This document shows positions 36,130 to 49,072 of a stretch of DNA of 64,000 bases, in pieces. The notes below the pieces were generated by a model that saw nothing but the letters and a program-made list of their open reading frames with translations, ran no database searches and was not told the origin of the DNA. Position numbers and translations under genes: made by a program. The first letter of the stretch is position 1. Every line of letters begins with the position of its first letter. The DNA is from Watersipora subatra (lineage: Eukaryota; Bryozoa; Gymnolaemata; Cheilostomatida; Watersiporidae): positions 29,851,870 through 29,915,869 of the forward strand of contig NC_088712.1 in NCBI RefSeq assembly GCF_963576615.1, given 5' to 3'.

Positions 36130-39100
36130 TGCGCGATCAGTGTCGTATAGGGAGAGTTACGCCACCAACGGAGCTTATACAAACGCATCGAAAGTTCCAA
36201 ACAAACATCGGCCACGCCTACTTTTATATAGAGTTACAATGGACTGCACTTACCTGTCTTTGTTTATCAGTTAATAAAACTACTTTGGGTAACCTTAGAG
36301 CACTATCAAGTATACCACAAGAAAGCTCAGGTTTTGCTCTAACTCACATAGCAGTTGTAAAAGTGACAACTCCATATTTACAGGTTTTCTGCTACTTCAT
36401 AGTAAATACCTCCTATTATCTGCACTAGAATGTCTTAGCTAAATTGTGTTTACTTGCAATTTCACAACTTTGGGCGACCAAACAAACAATTAAATGTATT
36501 CACAATAATAATTATATTTATAATACCATCACTTGCCAATTTTTTTGTTCATAAAACTTATAAACAGGCTTGTTTTATGCAAATTAATAGACAACCACAA
36601 ATTTATTACGGACAATGATTTCAACTAAACGTGCAAGAAGTATGAGGTACAACATAAAAATTGAACAACTTTCCATAATAAAAACTGAATACTAAAAGAG
36701 CATATTATACTACATAGAAAATCTTTCATAGTAATGTTACAATAAAAATTATTAACTTCAAATAAACAAGTCAAAGAAGCTAAGCTGTACTAGTACTATA
36801 GTAAGGTACGCCAACAAAGTATTTTGTGTGCAATAGCGGACTTACACATGTTTATAACATATATAAATATAATACTAGTCCACAAGAATGAGTACAGTAA
36901 AAATGGAGAAAGCATCAAATTTCAACAACACTTAATGATGAATATTCTGAGCTAGTGTTCGCATGGCCATGCTTCTGCTACCAAACTGCACTGATTGTGA
37001 GGCGGAGGTATGTTTTTTACATAAAATATGAAGTCTAACATTCACAAACTTTCTCACTAGCTTCTGCAATATAGGATGACAAGTGGGCAGCTCACATGGC
37101 ATATCAATATTCTCCATGCATTTAGAAGCTATCAAAGTACCTATATGGTTGTTCTTAAGATGAGGTTCAAAGCTTCTCACGACAGACTCCCACTTTTTGA
37201 ACAGAGCAAATGTGTCACCGGAAACTTCACACAAAGCACCCTCTTTAAAGTTTTTAAATTGCAGAAAACCAGACCTACAGTGCGGAACACCAGATGTGTT
37301 AGATAGGCTGGTGCAGCAACCTTCACATACTTGCTTCAGCTTTAGCAAACTCTGTAGACAATAGCCAGCAAGATAGTATAATGACTCTTCTTCTGCTGCG
37401 CTGATTTCCTCACGTGAAGCCAGAGGTACATCTATGAGCAAAGGCTCGGCAGTTGGTACTTCTATGGTAGATGGCAATAAATCTCCGAAGTACTCTCGCT
37501 CATCTTCTACATAGTTAGAAGCTTTGGTCGGTTTGAGATACTGTGCCACAGTGATCAGTTTTAAAGCATATTTAAATTCTCTAGCTGTAGGCACAGGACT
37601 CCTACATCTTACCGAGCTGAAAAGGTTCTCGATACAGTCTTGTGTCAACCTGGAGGTGAGTAAGAACTCCATGTTGTCAAGCATGTCATCACAAATGTTG
37701 AGTATGGACCGTGTAGATAGGTGAATACCAGCCTGGACTGGCTTCCATGCATACTTGAATCCTATCCGCATTGACTGAACTATTTGTATGAAATCATCAA
37801 GAAATGAACGAGCATCTGCATAAGCGTCAAGTTTGTGTTTAGATAAAGCCATTACCGAATGTCGAGAGGACATCAAATCAAACCAATGATCGACTGTGTC
37901 AATAAACCAAGCCGTTGTCAAATACTCCTCAGATCTACCTTCCTTACTAACGAGGTATCTCAGAGCAGCACTAACAGACTTACTAAAGAGATGCATGGCA
38001 TTCGCCACATTCATCTTGCTGAAGTGTCCTGTAGACGAGACAGTTTTATCAGACAGATTGGGTGCTAATTTTAAGTCTTTACCAGACTGGAATTCAAGAA
38101 GATCCAAAACATGGGCGAGTTTAATGCAGTTAAAATGAAGATTATGTTTTCTACAAATATCGTCAGCTATTGTAAAAACTTTATGAGTGGCAAACGCATT
38201 TCTTAAATTTTTAATAACGTGAGGAACGTCAGCTAAGAAATGAAGTACATTATCACCAGACACAGGATGTGGAATACAGCTCACTAGTGAATCCCTTTTG
38301 CTTTCTATACCAAACGTCTTCCACATCGCTTGGTTGCTTGACCCCATGTCTGAAGTAACAGCGACAACTTTCAGACCAATACCGCTTGCATGTGTTATGA
38401 CATCAATAATAAGAGAAGCTAGACTGTCCCCGGAAATAGATTTACCAGTGAGATGGAATGCGACAACTTGTTTCCATCTTTCAGTAATTCCTGCAAAGAT
38501 ACAGCCAACACTCGGATTCGAAGTACATGTAATATTAGTGGTAAAACTGCAGACACAAAGAGGAAAGTAATAAGTGAAATAAACAAGAAATTAACGTCAC
38601 CAACCTCCAAGCATAACCACTAAACCATGACTAGCAAGGCCACTATGGCCAGGTAACGTCACTTCTCCTATTACGGAGCTGTTGCTAGCATCATACTCAA
38701 GGGCTTCAGTAATCTCCATCTCATCCAACACAAGGCAACACTGTCGACCCCTCTCATCCATACTCGCAGCCTAAAACAAAGAAACTTGTAAATGCAGTAT
38801 AATCCGCAAAGACATCAGAATATAAAAAGAGCGATTAACAAAACAAATGAGAAGCATAAAATTGAATATAAACATAAGATAACTCTTAATTACACAAGCT
38901 CACCTTTTCCTTCATGTATTGAAAAACAGTCGTGAGAACTCCTGGCTCAAAGCAGATAGTTTGAAGTCGTCTTTGCAGTGTCCTAACAGACGGAAGAGGC
39001 ATTCCTGAATCCAGAAGATGATTGTAACCTGTGGACCCACAAGTAAACCGCAACTTCAGCCCTTTCTTTATTGTATCGAGTTGCCATTGCAATCCTCTAG

Positions 39101-41702
39101 TAGAATGTCTTTGAAGAGCAACAAGTTGATCCCTGTTGAACAACTTTTTGAGAGCCATTTCATGGGTTTGGAGTTTTTCTAACGTAGCCCTATATTCTTG
39201 TTGGACCTGTAAAAAAATAAACAAGTGGCAACATTGTTGAAAATGTTCTTGATTACCACTGCTGACCCTTACAAGTAATCGACTACGCAAGTTGGTATTA
39301 AAATAATCAATAGCAACATTATAGATCTGCATGTTATCAAAGTGAAATCGATCACAATTCTCAACAAGCATATACATGTACATGCATATACATGTTAGGG
39401 TTTCAGAGAACTTAAATTTCCTCAAAATTACTCGTATAAAACTGTTCTATAACACTATGAGTCTGAACTGCTCTTACCTCAATGCATAATAGCGTAAATC
39501 AGCTTATATTTTTAAAAATAATCTATATCAAATGATAGTTTTCGATATATTTCACTAATAACATACTTTCTTAAGCTTCTTCCGTAACATTCGCTCTATG
39601 CTCTCGATTTCGGATGTGATCAAAGTTGTAGGCTTACTTGTCGCTAGTTCTGATTCCAAGACATTCGGTGAATCAATTTCTAAAAATTCAAATATACCAT
39701 ATTAAAATAATGACAATTATAGTCACTTTTAAGATTCAGCAAATGGGGAGCACTGTTACTCTCTGGACAGCGCATAAACTTGCAAATCAATATGAATAGA
39801 ATGTGAGAAACGTTTGGCCGAGTGAATTGAAATTGTGCAGCAAGCAATTTATTATCATTGGCGATGAGGGATTGAATTCATTAGTAAATGCGTGAATGTT
39901 AGACAGATATTTAAATCATACATAAAACTTATGCCTGAGCCCCTAAGTTCTACTGGCCACAACAACTGATAAGATAATTGCTGTACCGCTAATAGGAAAA
40001 ATGTTATAGAAGTGAGTGTCAGTTAGGAAAGTTAGAGTGTGTAAGAAAGCTACATATATAATGAATACAATTGTTAATCACACAGCAATTTTGTTCCCAT
40101 ACCTCTTTGTAGTCACCTGTTAAAAGATACATTTAAATTAATAACTGAAACTGATTGTAATATAAAATTACTTTTGCAAAAATCTGTTGCACAGTTTGAT
40201 ATATCATAAGCAATAAATGAGAAATTGAATTGTATAGAAATTAATGACAAAAATTTTCTCACCCATATTTTGGCTTGTTCTGGGGAATGCAGAAGAGCTG
40301 CGGCTTGTGATTATAGTATTTTTTAAAGCTGTTTTTCTTTCAGAGACAGGTGGTGGCCTGTGAGCAAACAGAGTAGGAATGGCATCACTTGTCAGTCGAC
40401 GTTTTTCCGTTTTAGTCAGTGTAAAACACTTTTCTTCAAAATGTCTCTATAAGTAAACAAAAAAGAGGAGAGGTAAGCAAGGGAAACAGTAATATGAATA
40501 CTACTATTACTATTAGGCCTACTAATAGGGCTACTACTATTACTATTCAACTTATTCTTAGATGCCTATACAACTTTTTCCAATACTTTTAACCAGTTAT
40601 CTCTTAATGAATGCAACATACTATATGCAATTTTCATCAACTTCAATAATAACACAAATGCAAAGCAATACAACAGATAAGAAAACTTTGGTAATAATAA
40701 TAAAACATGACAAAAACAATAGTGGTACTATACAAACAACTAAACTTATAAATAGCATTTATTATAATTGTAAAATGTATTCTAACAACTAGCAGCAATA
40801 ATTACAATGACAATAAGAATACCAATATGGTTTAAAAACCGATATACATGTACGTATATACGTATAACAAGATAATTCTAAACAATATTTTGACTAACCT
40901 CACAAAGTTTAGAAGAAGCAGTTGGCTGCAAAAGTTTTGGATTCCTTTTGCTACTTCCAGAATCCAACCTGTAATTTTCACATTGACACTGTTTAAATAA
41001 ATAAAATAATAAAAAATGACTCCGTTCACATAGGCCTGACACGGCTATGAATAAGTCTACAACTATCCTTAGCTTTCCTACTAATCAGTTCAATATTAAA
41101 CTTATAGTAATATCTAAATCTATACAATTGCAAACACTAAAAACAACTTGATTCTTACCTGCCCACTTTAACAATCCATGCATTCCTTCTCTGGATCTGG
41201 ATCTGGATAAATTAGGTCCCAAGACCTCTTGAGCCGAGTAAAATGATCTTTCAGGATCTTTTGGGAATTGAAAAACCTGTAGACCTAACTCCGATCTGCC
41301 TGAGCATCCCACAGCCCAACAATTAACCATTGTGATGAAGATATTTAAATCACAATTAAATTTAAAATTATAAAAAATAAAGGGGAAATGTGTTGACGCA
41401 AATATCGAAATAACTCCACGCTGTGTGATGAACGGAACTTTGACTTTAGCCTGGTGTAAATCTAACGAACTATAGATAAGGTGCTCGTGTTATACATGAA
41501 AAAAATCAGAAAATTCTGACGATCTTTGTGGTATATAAAAAGGCTAAGAAAATGGTGATTTCGACTGTGTTTAAGTCGTATTTATGATTCGATACCTTAA
41601 TTTTCAACAGAACTTTATATAGCAAAGCGAGTTTGTTTGGAACTATCGAAAATGAGGTAACTCCAGTTGGCGTAACTCTCCCTATACGACACTGTGCGCG
41701 AT
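36130..41702. mobile_element. Full-length P element (THAP9-like), with target duplication
   Basis: Perfect 27-bp terminal inverted repeats at 36138-36164 and 41668-41694 (outer bases CAGTGTCGTATAGGGAG). Flanking octamers 36130-36137 and 41695-41702 are both 'tgcgcgat', the exact 8-bp duplication P elements make. A second, 17-bp inverted pair lies inside (36190-36206, 41631-41647; 16 of 17 match), comparable to P-element subterminal repeats. The element proper is 5557 bp. It contains one minus-strand gene with THAP and P-type transposase exons. Identical ends and duplication suggest a young insertion. Confidence 0.96.
36932..41330 (-). CDS. P-element transposase (THAP domain), 7 exons
   Basis: Minus-strand exons: 41330-41159, 40968-40899, 40446-40263, 39679-39567, 39206-38904, 38770-38601, 38546-36932 (stop TAA). 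The first gives the THAP start MVNCWAVGC. The second and third give LCERHF (the C-x2-H half of the zinc site) and AIPTLF, the AVPTIF-like box. Exon 4 is a coiled coil, exon 5 the helix-turn-helix region (LKLRFTCGSTGYNHLL). Exon 6 has LVLDEMEI with the first catalytic-type Asp. Exon 7 has VTSDMGSSNQAMW, the HVIKNLRNAF block, TQDCIENLF with the late Glu, and LAGYCLQSLLKL, as in THAP9. Phases fit from exon 2 on. The exon 1/2 junction does not join in frame with its best donor. Exon 1 may have a different donor or a frameshift. Confidence 0.88.
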
Positions 41703-41852
41703 ACGAACGTTGCTTCCGGGCTGCGAGAATTGCGGTGACAGACTAGTTCCGCAATCCACACCCGCCCCCTTTTTCTGCGTTACAACTTGTTACGGTCTTT
41801 ATTATGGACGTGCAAGCGTTCGGTTTGGTTTACACACTCGGTAAACCTTCGT

Positions 41853-41945
41853 CGTATAAGGACACTGCGGTAAACTACCGTATACGACTCTCCATTGAAC
41901 TTAAAAGGGGTTTTAAGTTCAATGCGACTCTCTATACGACACTGC
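41853..41945. mobile_element. Palindromic remnant with a P-like end
   Basis: 13-bp arms (41894-41906 and 41911-41923) around GGGG. The right side reads 'gcgactctctatacgacactg', close to the P-element end at 41668-41694. 'acactgcggtaaac' occurs on both sides (41863 on, 41940 on). Probably a degraded P-family MITE. Confidence 0.45.
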
Positions 41946-42535
41946 GGTAAACCAATACAACCGAGTTTGTATTTCGAAGGGTTTGTTCTTAGTTTGCAGC
42001 TAACTGCTAAGGTGAAGGTCCTTCGTAACTCGCTTTTTGCCTTGGTGATTATTCTATTTTTGTCAGTATATGTATCTGGCACCGTTTCGTGGGCAGCATA
42101 AATTTTTATGAAAGGATTAGGCCACGCGATAATATGTTTAGAAACAGCTTTTTAGAAAATGTGTAACCTGTTTGGGAATACGTAAACCGTTATAAATAAG
42201 AAACTTGTTGTTTGGTGATGCCCTCTCGATAAGACTGTTTATATAATCAATGTGGTATTTCGCTTCATAGTTTTTACCCTTATTTCACTTATTATTGGCT
42301 GTTGTACTGTTATTAAGGAGGGATTTAGAGGAATTATGTTATACACAATTAATCTGCATCGACGCATACATACGTGTTGACTTTACTTTGTCATTTTATT
42401 TTGAACATGTTTAGTTTGTGCACTTCTGTTTAGCTTGTGCGAACTAAGTTGATTATTACTGGTTCAGGAACTAGTGAAGGTGTTAAGCTGTTGTAAACAA
42501 TACTGAGATTTTCCAGTAAAAGATACTTCTTTATT

Positions 42536-43290
42536 CTATGTTCTGCCAGTATCAACAATATAAGACCTTGGTGTGGATTGAGTAGCAATTACTTGTCCTG
42601 CAGACCAATTTGTTTCTTGATCAGTTCTTACGAGCATTTGGGTATTAGGTTGTATTTCAGGCAAAGCTTTAGCATGCTGGTTGTACTGATCTTTAGCTAG
42701 CTCTTGCCGTTTGCGCCGCATCTCAAATAGAGCAACTACTGTAGGTTTCAGCGACTTTGTAGTTAAAGGTCATCCCGTTCTCAATGTTCTACTAAATAGC
42801 ATTTCAGCAGGACTGTACAGGCATCCAGACAGCGGAGCTGTATGATAAGCTAGAAGTGAGCGATAAATGTCCCTTGCAGAGTTTTCACACATCTCCATGA
42901 ACTCCGTTAGACTGGTGGTGTTGTGGACTAGAAGTGACAATAGAGAACCCCCAATCTCTAGCAAACTCTTTCATATAATAGCTTCCAAAAGGCATGTTAT
43001 CAGCCATAATTGACTTGGGTATGCCATGCACAGCAAATATTGATTTGAGAGCTAATATCACCTTGTCTGCAATCTTTTGCCTCAACATTCAAAGTTCGGG
43101 GAAAATGAGACATACAATCAACAGCCACTAAGTAGTTGTTTCCTTTAAACTCTAGGATATCTATGGCTACTGTATACCAGGGTAGTTCTGGAACTTCATT
43201 TGGCATCAGCGGCTCTCTTGTTTGTCTGTTGACGAATACAGCACAATCGCGACAGAAACTCACGTTCGACTCAATATATTTTTATTCATT
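42536..43290 (-). pseudogene. Integrase domain, broken
   Basis: Fragments: zinc-finger end CRDC (of HHCC), core start VAIDILEFKGNNYLVAVD with the first Asp, IMADNMPFGS with the second Asp, then SPQHHQSNG followed by a sequence in which the expected Glu is absent. A frame change follows (LLAYHTAPLSG), then a C-terminal DTGRT end at the LTR. The DD-E triad is not intact. Confidence 0.8.
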
Positions 43291-43609
43291 CCTGGCCAGC
43301 AAATTGTTTCTCTAGCCTTGTTTTTACATTTTGCATTCTCAGGTGGCCTTGGTGAATCATTTCTAACACTTTTCTCTGTGCAGATGCTGGTATTGACAAG
43401 ACGTTAACTTAGATACAGGCAACCATCTGATTCTAATGAACCAGTATGGATGAAGATTGCAGGGTGCATGCTTTTTGTGAGGCCAGTTCCATCAGTCTTG
43501 ACACAGCAGTTTCAGCTCAGCTATGGTCTGGTCATCAGCATAAGCTCCGGAAAGCCAGTTTGCCATATCATCATACATTTCCATTGAGTGCACCATCACT
43601 ACTTCATCC

Positions 43610-44428
43610 TCAATATCTACATACTTGTCTAGATGGGATGTCCTTCATAAAAGCTCTAGATAAAGTGTCAGCTAAATAGAGATACTTTCCAGGCACATAA
43701 ATAACTTTGGCAACACAGTATTGTTGCAGTCTGATCAGTAGTTTTTGTAGCCATGACAGCGCCTTTCGAAGTGGCTTTTTTATGATTGGTAGTAAGGGGC
43801 TGTTGTCTGTTTGAATGGATATGGGATGACCATACAAATAGCTGTGAAAGTACGCACATCCAATTACTATAGCCAGAAGCTCTTTTTTTATTTGTAGGTA
43901 GTTTATTTTAACTGTGTGAGAGCCCTTAATTCATACGCCACAGGTCTTCCTTCCTGAAACGGCACTTAAGCCATACTGTGATGCATCCACTTGTAAACTA
44001 GCTTCTTTGTTTACATCAAAGTACTTGAGAACCTGGTCACTAGACAGTATATTTTTGATGGCATTCATAGCATCTTGTTGCTTCTGTCCCAAGAACCAAA
44101 TTACATCACTTTTAAGCAGGCTGCGAAGAGGCTGTGTCAGTGTTGACATATTGGGTATATAACTGCGAAGAAAGTTGAGCGTTCTTAAAACTCTCTGTAC
44201 ACCTGTCTTATCAGTTGGGTTTGGCATCTCTGAGATAGCACGAACTTTCGCTGACCCTCCGTTGACCCTCCGTTCAAGTTCATCCACTGATACAATATGT
44301 CCTAGATAAGTTACCCCAGACTGATTCAGTTGAACCTTGTGACGGTTGAATCTGACATTACACTCTTGTGCTCTTTGTAACAATTTTCTCAAGTTGATGT
44401 CATGTTGTTCTTGTGTCTCTCCTGCCAC
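43610..44428 (-). pseudogene. RT thumb and RNase H region, broken
   Basis: GVTYLGHIVS (Ty3-type RT connection), LRSYIPNMSTLTQPLRSLL, then SLQVDASQYGLSAV (RNase H start), TDNSPLLPI and YVPGKYLYLADTLSRA. A stop lies between 43931 and 43837. Order and spacing are as in K02A2.6-like pol genes. Confidence 0.85.
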
Positions 44429-44880
44429 AATGAGGTCATCAAAGTATATCGAGACAGGAAGACCACCAAATATCTGTTCTACACATTGTTCATAAACTTC
44501 AGCAGATGAGTGGAGTCCAAATGGCAGTCGTCTCTAGCAATACCGGCCAAAAGGAGTGTTGAATGTTGTAAGTAAACATCTCTGTTCATCCAGAACAATC
44601 TGCCAATATCCATGCTTCATATCAAGAATATTGAAGTATTTTATTCCAGCAAACTTAAAAGCTATGTATTCTAGCGTTGGAATCTTATGATGTTCCCTCA
44701 ACACTGCTCTGTTCAGATCTCTGGGGTCGAGACAAATCCTCACTGTACCGTCCTTTTTCTCCACACACACTATACTACTCACCCATTTAATGGGTATTTC
44801 TACTTTAGAGATAACACTCATGGCTTTCATTCTACCTAGCTCTTCTTTGACGCCATCCATCATGCTTATGGGTACTTATT
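44429..44880 (-). pseudogene. Reverse transcriptase core with YFDD
   Basis: RICLDPRDLNRAVLREHH, ILDMKHGYWQIVLDE, FNTPFGRY, then after one in-frame stop LPFGL and the catalytic box IYFDD at about 44440. The key Asp residues are still present but the stop interrupts the domain. Confidence 0.88.
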
Positions 44881-45018
44881 GTGGGTGAATTATAGCCTTC
44901 ACTGATTCATCCACAGAGATTGTGTACTTCCCATCCACATGACCAATGCCTTTGAAAACATCAGAGAACTCATTCAACATATCACCAGAGATTATCTCAT
45001 CTAAACAGTTTATCAACC

Positions 45019-45812
45019 CTAGTGAATCACTAGCTTCCAAACCAGGAATTGGTGTGAATTTACAAAGTGATCTATTCCATTACACTTTTTACATCTCTTT
45101 CCATAGGCAGGACATTTGCCATAGACATGTCCATATGAACAAAACCTACATTTAATCTTCTTTGGTTCATCACTTGCTGGTTTATGATCAACAGCAGCTA
45201 TCTGTCGTGAGCTCTGTCTTGTCTCCATCAGCTATTATATTCAACTGAGCAGCAGGGATTTCTGTAGCCCTAATATCTGCTATGGCCCACTCAAAAGTCA
45301 TAGTGTTATCTCTCAACAGCCTTTCCTTCAGCTTGACAGAAGATAGTCCAAATACCACTCGGCACAATAACATTTTAGACTTAACATCTTGAGGGAAATC
45401 ACATTTGACAGCCTGCGATTTCAAACATTTCAAGTAAACATCAATGGGCTCACCCTCATTTTGTGACAAAAACCAGAATAGTCACCACTCATATAGCTCA
45501 TCCTTTTTAGAGTTACAATAGTTATCAAACATCTTCAGGATATCTTTCAAAACTGCTTTGCTCTAATTGTTGGGGTTTCCAACTGGCCAACACTTCATTT
45601 GCTTCGTCACCAGGAACATGCAGAAAGATGGCAATTTGTCTTCGTGAGATAGCAACATTACCTGGAGGTGCGGGGTCTGTATCCACAGCCTTCACTTCCA
45701 GAACCAAATTCACTGCTAACAGGTAATTCTCAAAAATCCTTCTGAATCTCTTCCATTTGTCTGAAACATTGCCTTCAAACGACATCTCAGCAGGCAGCTT
45801 CATTCCTTCCAT
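45019..45812 (-). pseudogene. Gag region and zinc knuckle, broken
   Basis: Starts MEGMKLPAEMSFEGNVSDKW (typical Ty3-type gag start), goes on with EGEPIDVYLKCLKSQAV and ends with a zinc-knuckle-like CRFCSYGHVYGKCPAYGKRC, in three overlapping frames. Only about 150 bp separates it from the reverse transcriptase, so the protease domain is missing. Confidence 0.8.
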
Positions 45813-46234
45813 CTTAGCAGCAAACTAATACATGTATAGTTGACAGAACAAACAATGTTACTACAACAAAAATAATGTTAGTTAATATTAGTAGACGAAG
45901 TAGGTCTGTGGTCTTGATTTTGTTATGTACTCAGCTGTTGTTCATGAGTCCCTTGAGAATCCTTGACATCAGATGCTGTTGTCATAATCATCTACATGTA
46001 TAACTGAGATCGTGCTGCCACCTTGTTGCATTCTCACCTTGTATAGGTATGATCTTATTCTAGTGTCAACTTTTGTATGTATCTTGAGCGGAACGGGGCT
46101 GGCCAGCCTGAAAAATTCTTAGAGTTCATTTGTAACGCACATCTTCTTTTAGCTCTAGCATGTCGTCCCGTTCTGTAGATCGTGCTGTCCTGTTATTAGC
46201 GATTCCAAATGCTCCGATATTAATTTTTCATATT

Positions 46235-46985
46235 TATAGTCTTTAAGCATAACACAAGATTTACCTTGTCATCTTATTCTATTTAACTATGTTTAGTTTG
46301 TCCACTTTTGCTTAGGTTGTGTGAACTAATTTGATTATTACTGGTTCAGGCACTATTGAAAGTGTTGTGATGATACCAGTGAAGATACTTTTTTATTCTC
46401 TAAGTCCGGCAATTAAAATACACAGCTATTAAAATTCCGAACAATAATATTAATGACAAAAGTTTGAAATAGCCAATGAATAGTCACCCTTAGTTTAACA
46501 GTCGTCCATGTTTGTTCGCTTACTTCCGTATGGCTGCAAGTCTTGAGTTTGACAGTCAAATAAGAGTCATGACAGCCCATATATAGAGAAGTTCAATCGT
46601 TAAAATAGAAGTAGCTTTGGCAGTGAAGAAGAGTCTAAAAATGTATAAAAAGGTATATATAAAGGTATAAAAAGCCAATAAAAGTTACAACCTTGCTCAA
46701 ACAGTCACCCATATTTGCTCGCTCAGTTTCATGCAGCTGCGGGTTTCGACGATCAAACTAAAATCATGACAGTCCATAGATAGAGAGACCCAGCAGTTGA
46801 AATAGAAGGAACCTTGGCAGTGAAGGAGAAGAGTCTCGGCAGATGATGGAGAAAGAGGCTCCACAGATGGAGGGGAAAGAGGCAGAGTCATTGGGGCTGT
46901 TCTTTTTTTATAGATGTCTCTGTTAGCCTGTGAGCAGGTGTTTAGGTGCTCAAGTTCTGTTCTTCATGTAGTAGGGGGTTAGTAT
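46235..46985 (-). repeat. 5' LTR of the retrotransposon
   Basis: Matches the solo LTR at 35298-35990. It holds an internal imperfect duplication: 46497-46636 and 46698-46836 share 'cagtc.cccat.tttg.tcgc' and 'ttggcagtgaag'. Borders approximate. Confidence 0.7.
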
Positions 46986-47329
46986 TAGAGTTTATGTGCC
47001 TGGAGTATGTCACGGAAGTGTACTGACTGCAAATGATGACTAACTCCAATTATTTTGGCTGTGTTTGGCAGAGGCTGGCTGAACTGTGCGCATATCATTG
47101 TCTCTAATTTCTTTGGACTGTTTTCTGACAAGCCAATAGATGCCTCGTTTCTCATGGACTACTTCTAGTGAAGGTTTTTAATCTGCCTGCGGATGGATGT
47201 AAGATTATTGCTTTTTTATAGTCCTCTGTGGTACCAGGTGTTTTGTTCATTGCAGTATTGCGTATTGATATCTGCTTTTGCTAGTGCCTTCATACAACAG
47301 TGCATAGTCTGTGATGCTATCCTCTAAGT

Positions 47330-48610
47330 AATGGAGCAACTCTTAGTCTTAGTTAGAAGTTGTTACCCAGTTTAGTATCTACTGTGATCCCTTGCGCCTT
47401 GCGCAATATCTTACGCCTTTCTTTTCTGTTTCATTCCAAGATGCCATATCACTACATCACACAATTTTAGCAGTAACTCTCTTAACTCGTAAACAACAGT
47501 TGCATATAAATGGAGTTATAAAATGCCTAAAACAAGTTCTTTGAAATGCAGATGTCTACTTTTGTTACAAATATGTACCTTATGTAGTAATTCACCTTGA
47601 CAACTACGATGTATATCCTTAGCATGCTTGCTTACTGATGTAAGCAAGCATGAAATTGCTTTACAGGCCTTGAATCTTTGCTTTACAGGCCTGATTATTT
47701 ATGTAAATAATACCATTAATTACTGTCAATTTATCTTGGAGTTGGTGAAGAGCTTCTTCAGCTAGTCTCTATTAGGAGGGCCAGAAGTTTGTAATGTGAT
47801 TCTCTATCTCAGAGATTCTTTTATAGTAGGTAAATGATGGAACTCTTTTAGGACAATTTTATTCAATTTGGTGAAATCAATACAGCCATGATTCTTTTCA
47901 CATTTCTTTAGAACCGCAATACAAAATGCGCACCATTCTGTGATTTTTTTTTATCACACTAACGCCTGTATCCTCTTCAGGTCCTTCTGTAGTTGGATGT
48001 ATTTGGTCGCTGCTCTATTTGGCATGTCTTGTGCGAACAGAGCTAAGTTAAACATTTGTTTCTATTGTTCTCAAACCCTTGAGCAGTTCTAGATGGTTGT
48101 TCAACCAGGCGTCTCAAATCATTGGTTAACTCTATCAGTTGAAGCCTGGCTATCGCCCGATTAACCGCCAGTAGTGTCACTAAATCTTCAGTGATTAAAT
48201 TTTGTCCTTATCCACCCTACTTTTAAACGACAAGATCAGTTGCATCATTTCTTTAATTTTCATCATCTGATTTTTGGATTGTAAACGTTTTTTCTTTACT
48301 GACTCTTGAGTTTCTTTTGTTGGAAGTCCTGTCTCGTATGCATCAGTTTCTACTGGGGATTTTACTGGCATTTCGTTCAGATTAATGTCACAAAATCAAG
48401 CTCTATTTGTTTCAGTGATGCTATCTATTTGTGGTGCAGGCTAACTGTATAGTCAAATTGGCTCAGTCGTCATATAGTTTATCGTCTGTTGTTCTTTTTC
48501 CTCGCCCCTTGCACAATCTCTCAAGAACCTTTCTCTTTCATTCCAACTCTGGATGCTACGTCATCACACTACAAAGGCTTCAGCATTAACTCTCTAAACT
48601 TGCATTTATG
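47330..48610 (-). pseudogene. Second retroelement relic with RT fragment
   Basis: On minus, 47945-47770 reads SEWCAFCIAVLKK, then CIDFTKLNKIVLKEFHHLPT, the start of a Ty3-type reverse transcriptase. On either side two similar stretches (about 47385-47500 and 48495-48605, both with 'cctttct.ttt.attccaa') lie in the same orientation. Heavily decayed. Confidence 0.5.
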
Positions 48611-49072
48611 TAGTTGCTTTTGTCTAGACTTTGTTTGCCAATAGTTTGATTTACGTTTCTATGGTATTTATTTCGCAACCCTAAAATTACATTTATTGTC
48701 TGTCAATCTACTATAACACCCAGTAATCTGTACACATTCTTTTTAGAACTATGTCTTTGAATGTTGTACTCATTGTCACAGTTTCGAGTTTCTATATTTT
48801 CTCACGTTACGGGTTGGATTCCTACGCTTCTTGTCAAGGCTTTAATTTTTACTCCATGTGCCATTGTTGATATTACACTCTCATTGAAAATTGGCCACTT
48901 TAAGCATTTAAATAAAATGCGCTGTAACTCGACTTTGCTATTTCAATATCTTGCCCTCTGCATCTGTTCTTTAAATTTTTTTAAAGAAAAGTAGCTGATT
49001 TGTACCTTCTGAGGCTTGTTTTATTGCCTGTTAAGTTTACAGCTTTATTTATTTTATTGTAAAGGTTTAGAG

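Larger units (their letters stand above)
42300..46985 (-). mobile_element. Decayed Ty3/gypsy-type LTR retrotransposon
   Basis: Read on minus: 5' LTR (about 46985-46235), gag, zinc knuckle, reverse transcriptase, RNase H, integrase, truncated 3' LTR (about 42535-42300). The LTRs share 'ttgattattactggttcagg'. Stops and frameshifts split every domain. The 3' LTR lacks about 450 bp of its upstream part compared with the solo LTR. The element is dead. Confidence 0.88.

Noticed and set aside
37076..38570. Plus-strand ORFs of 60-90 codons
   Set aside because: Shadows of the P-element transposase exon on the minus strand.
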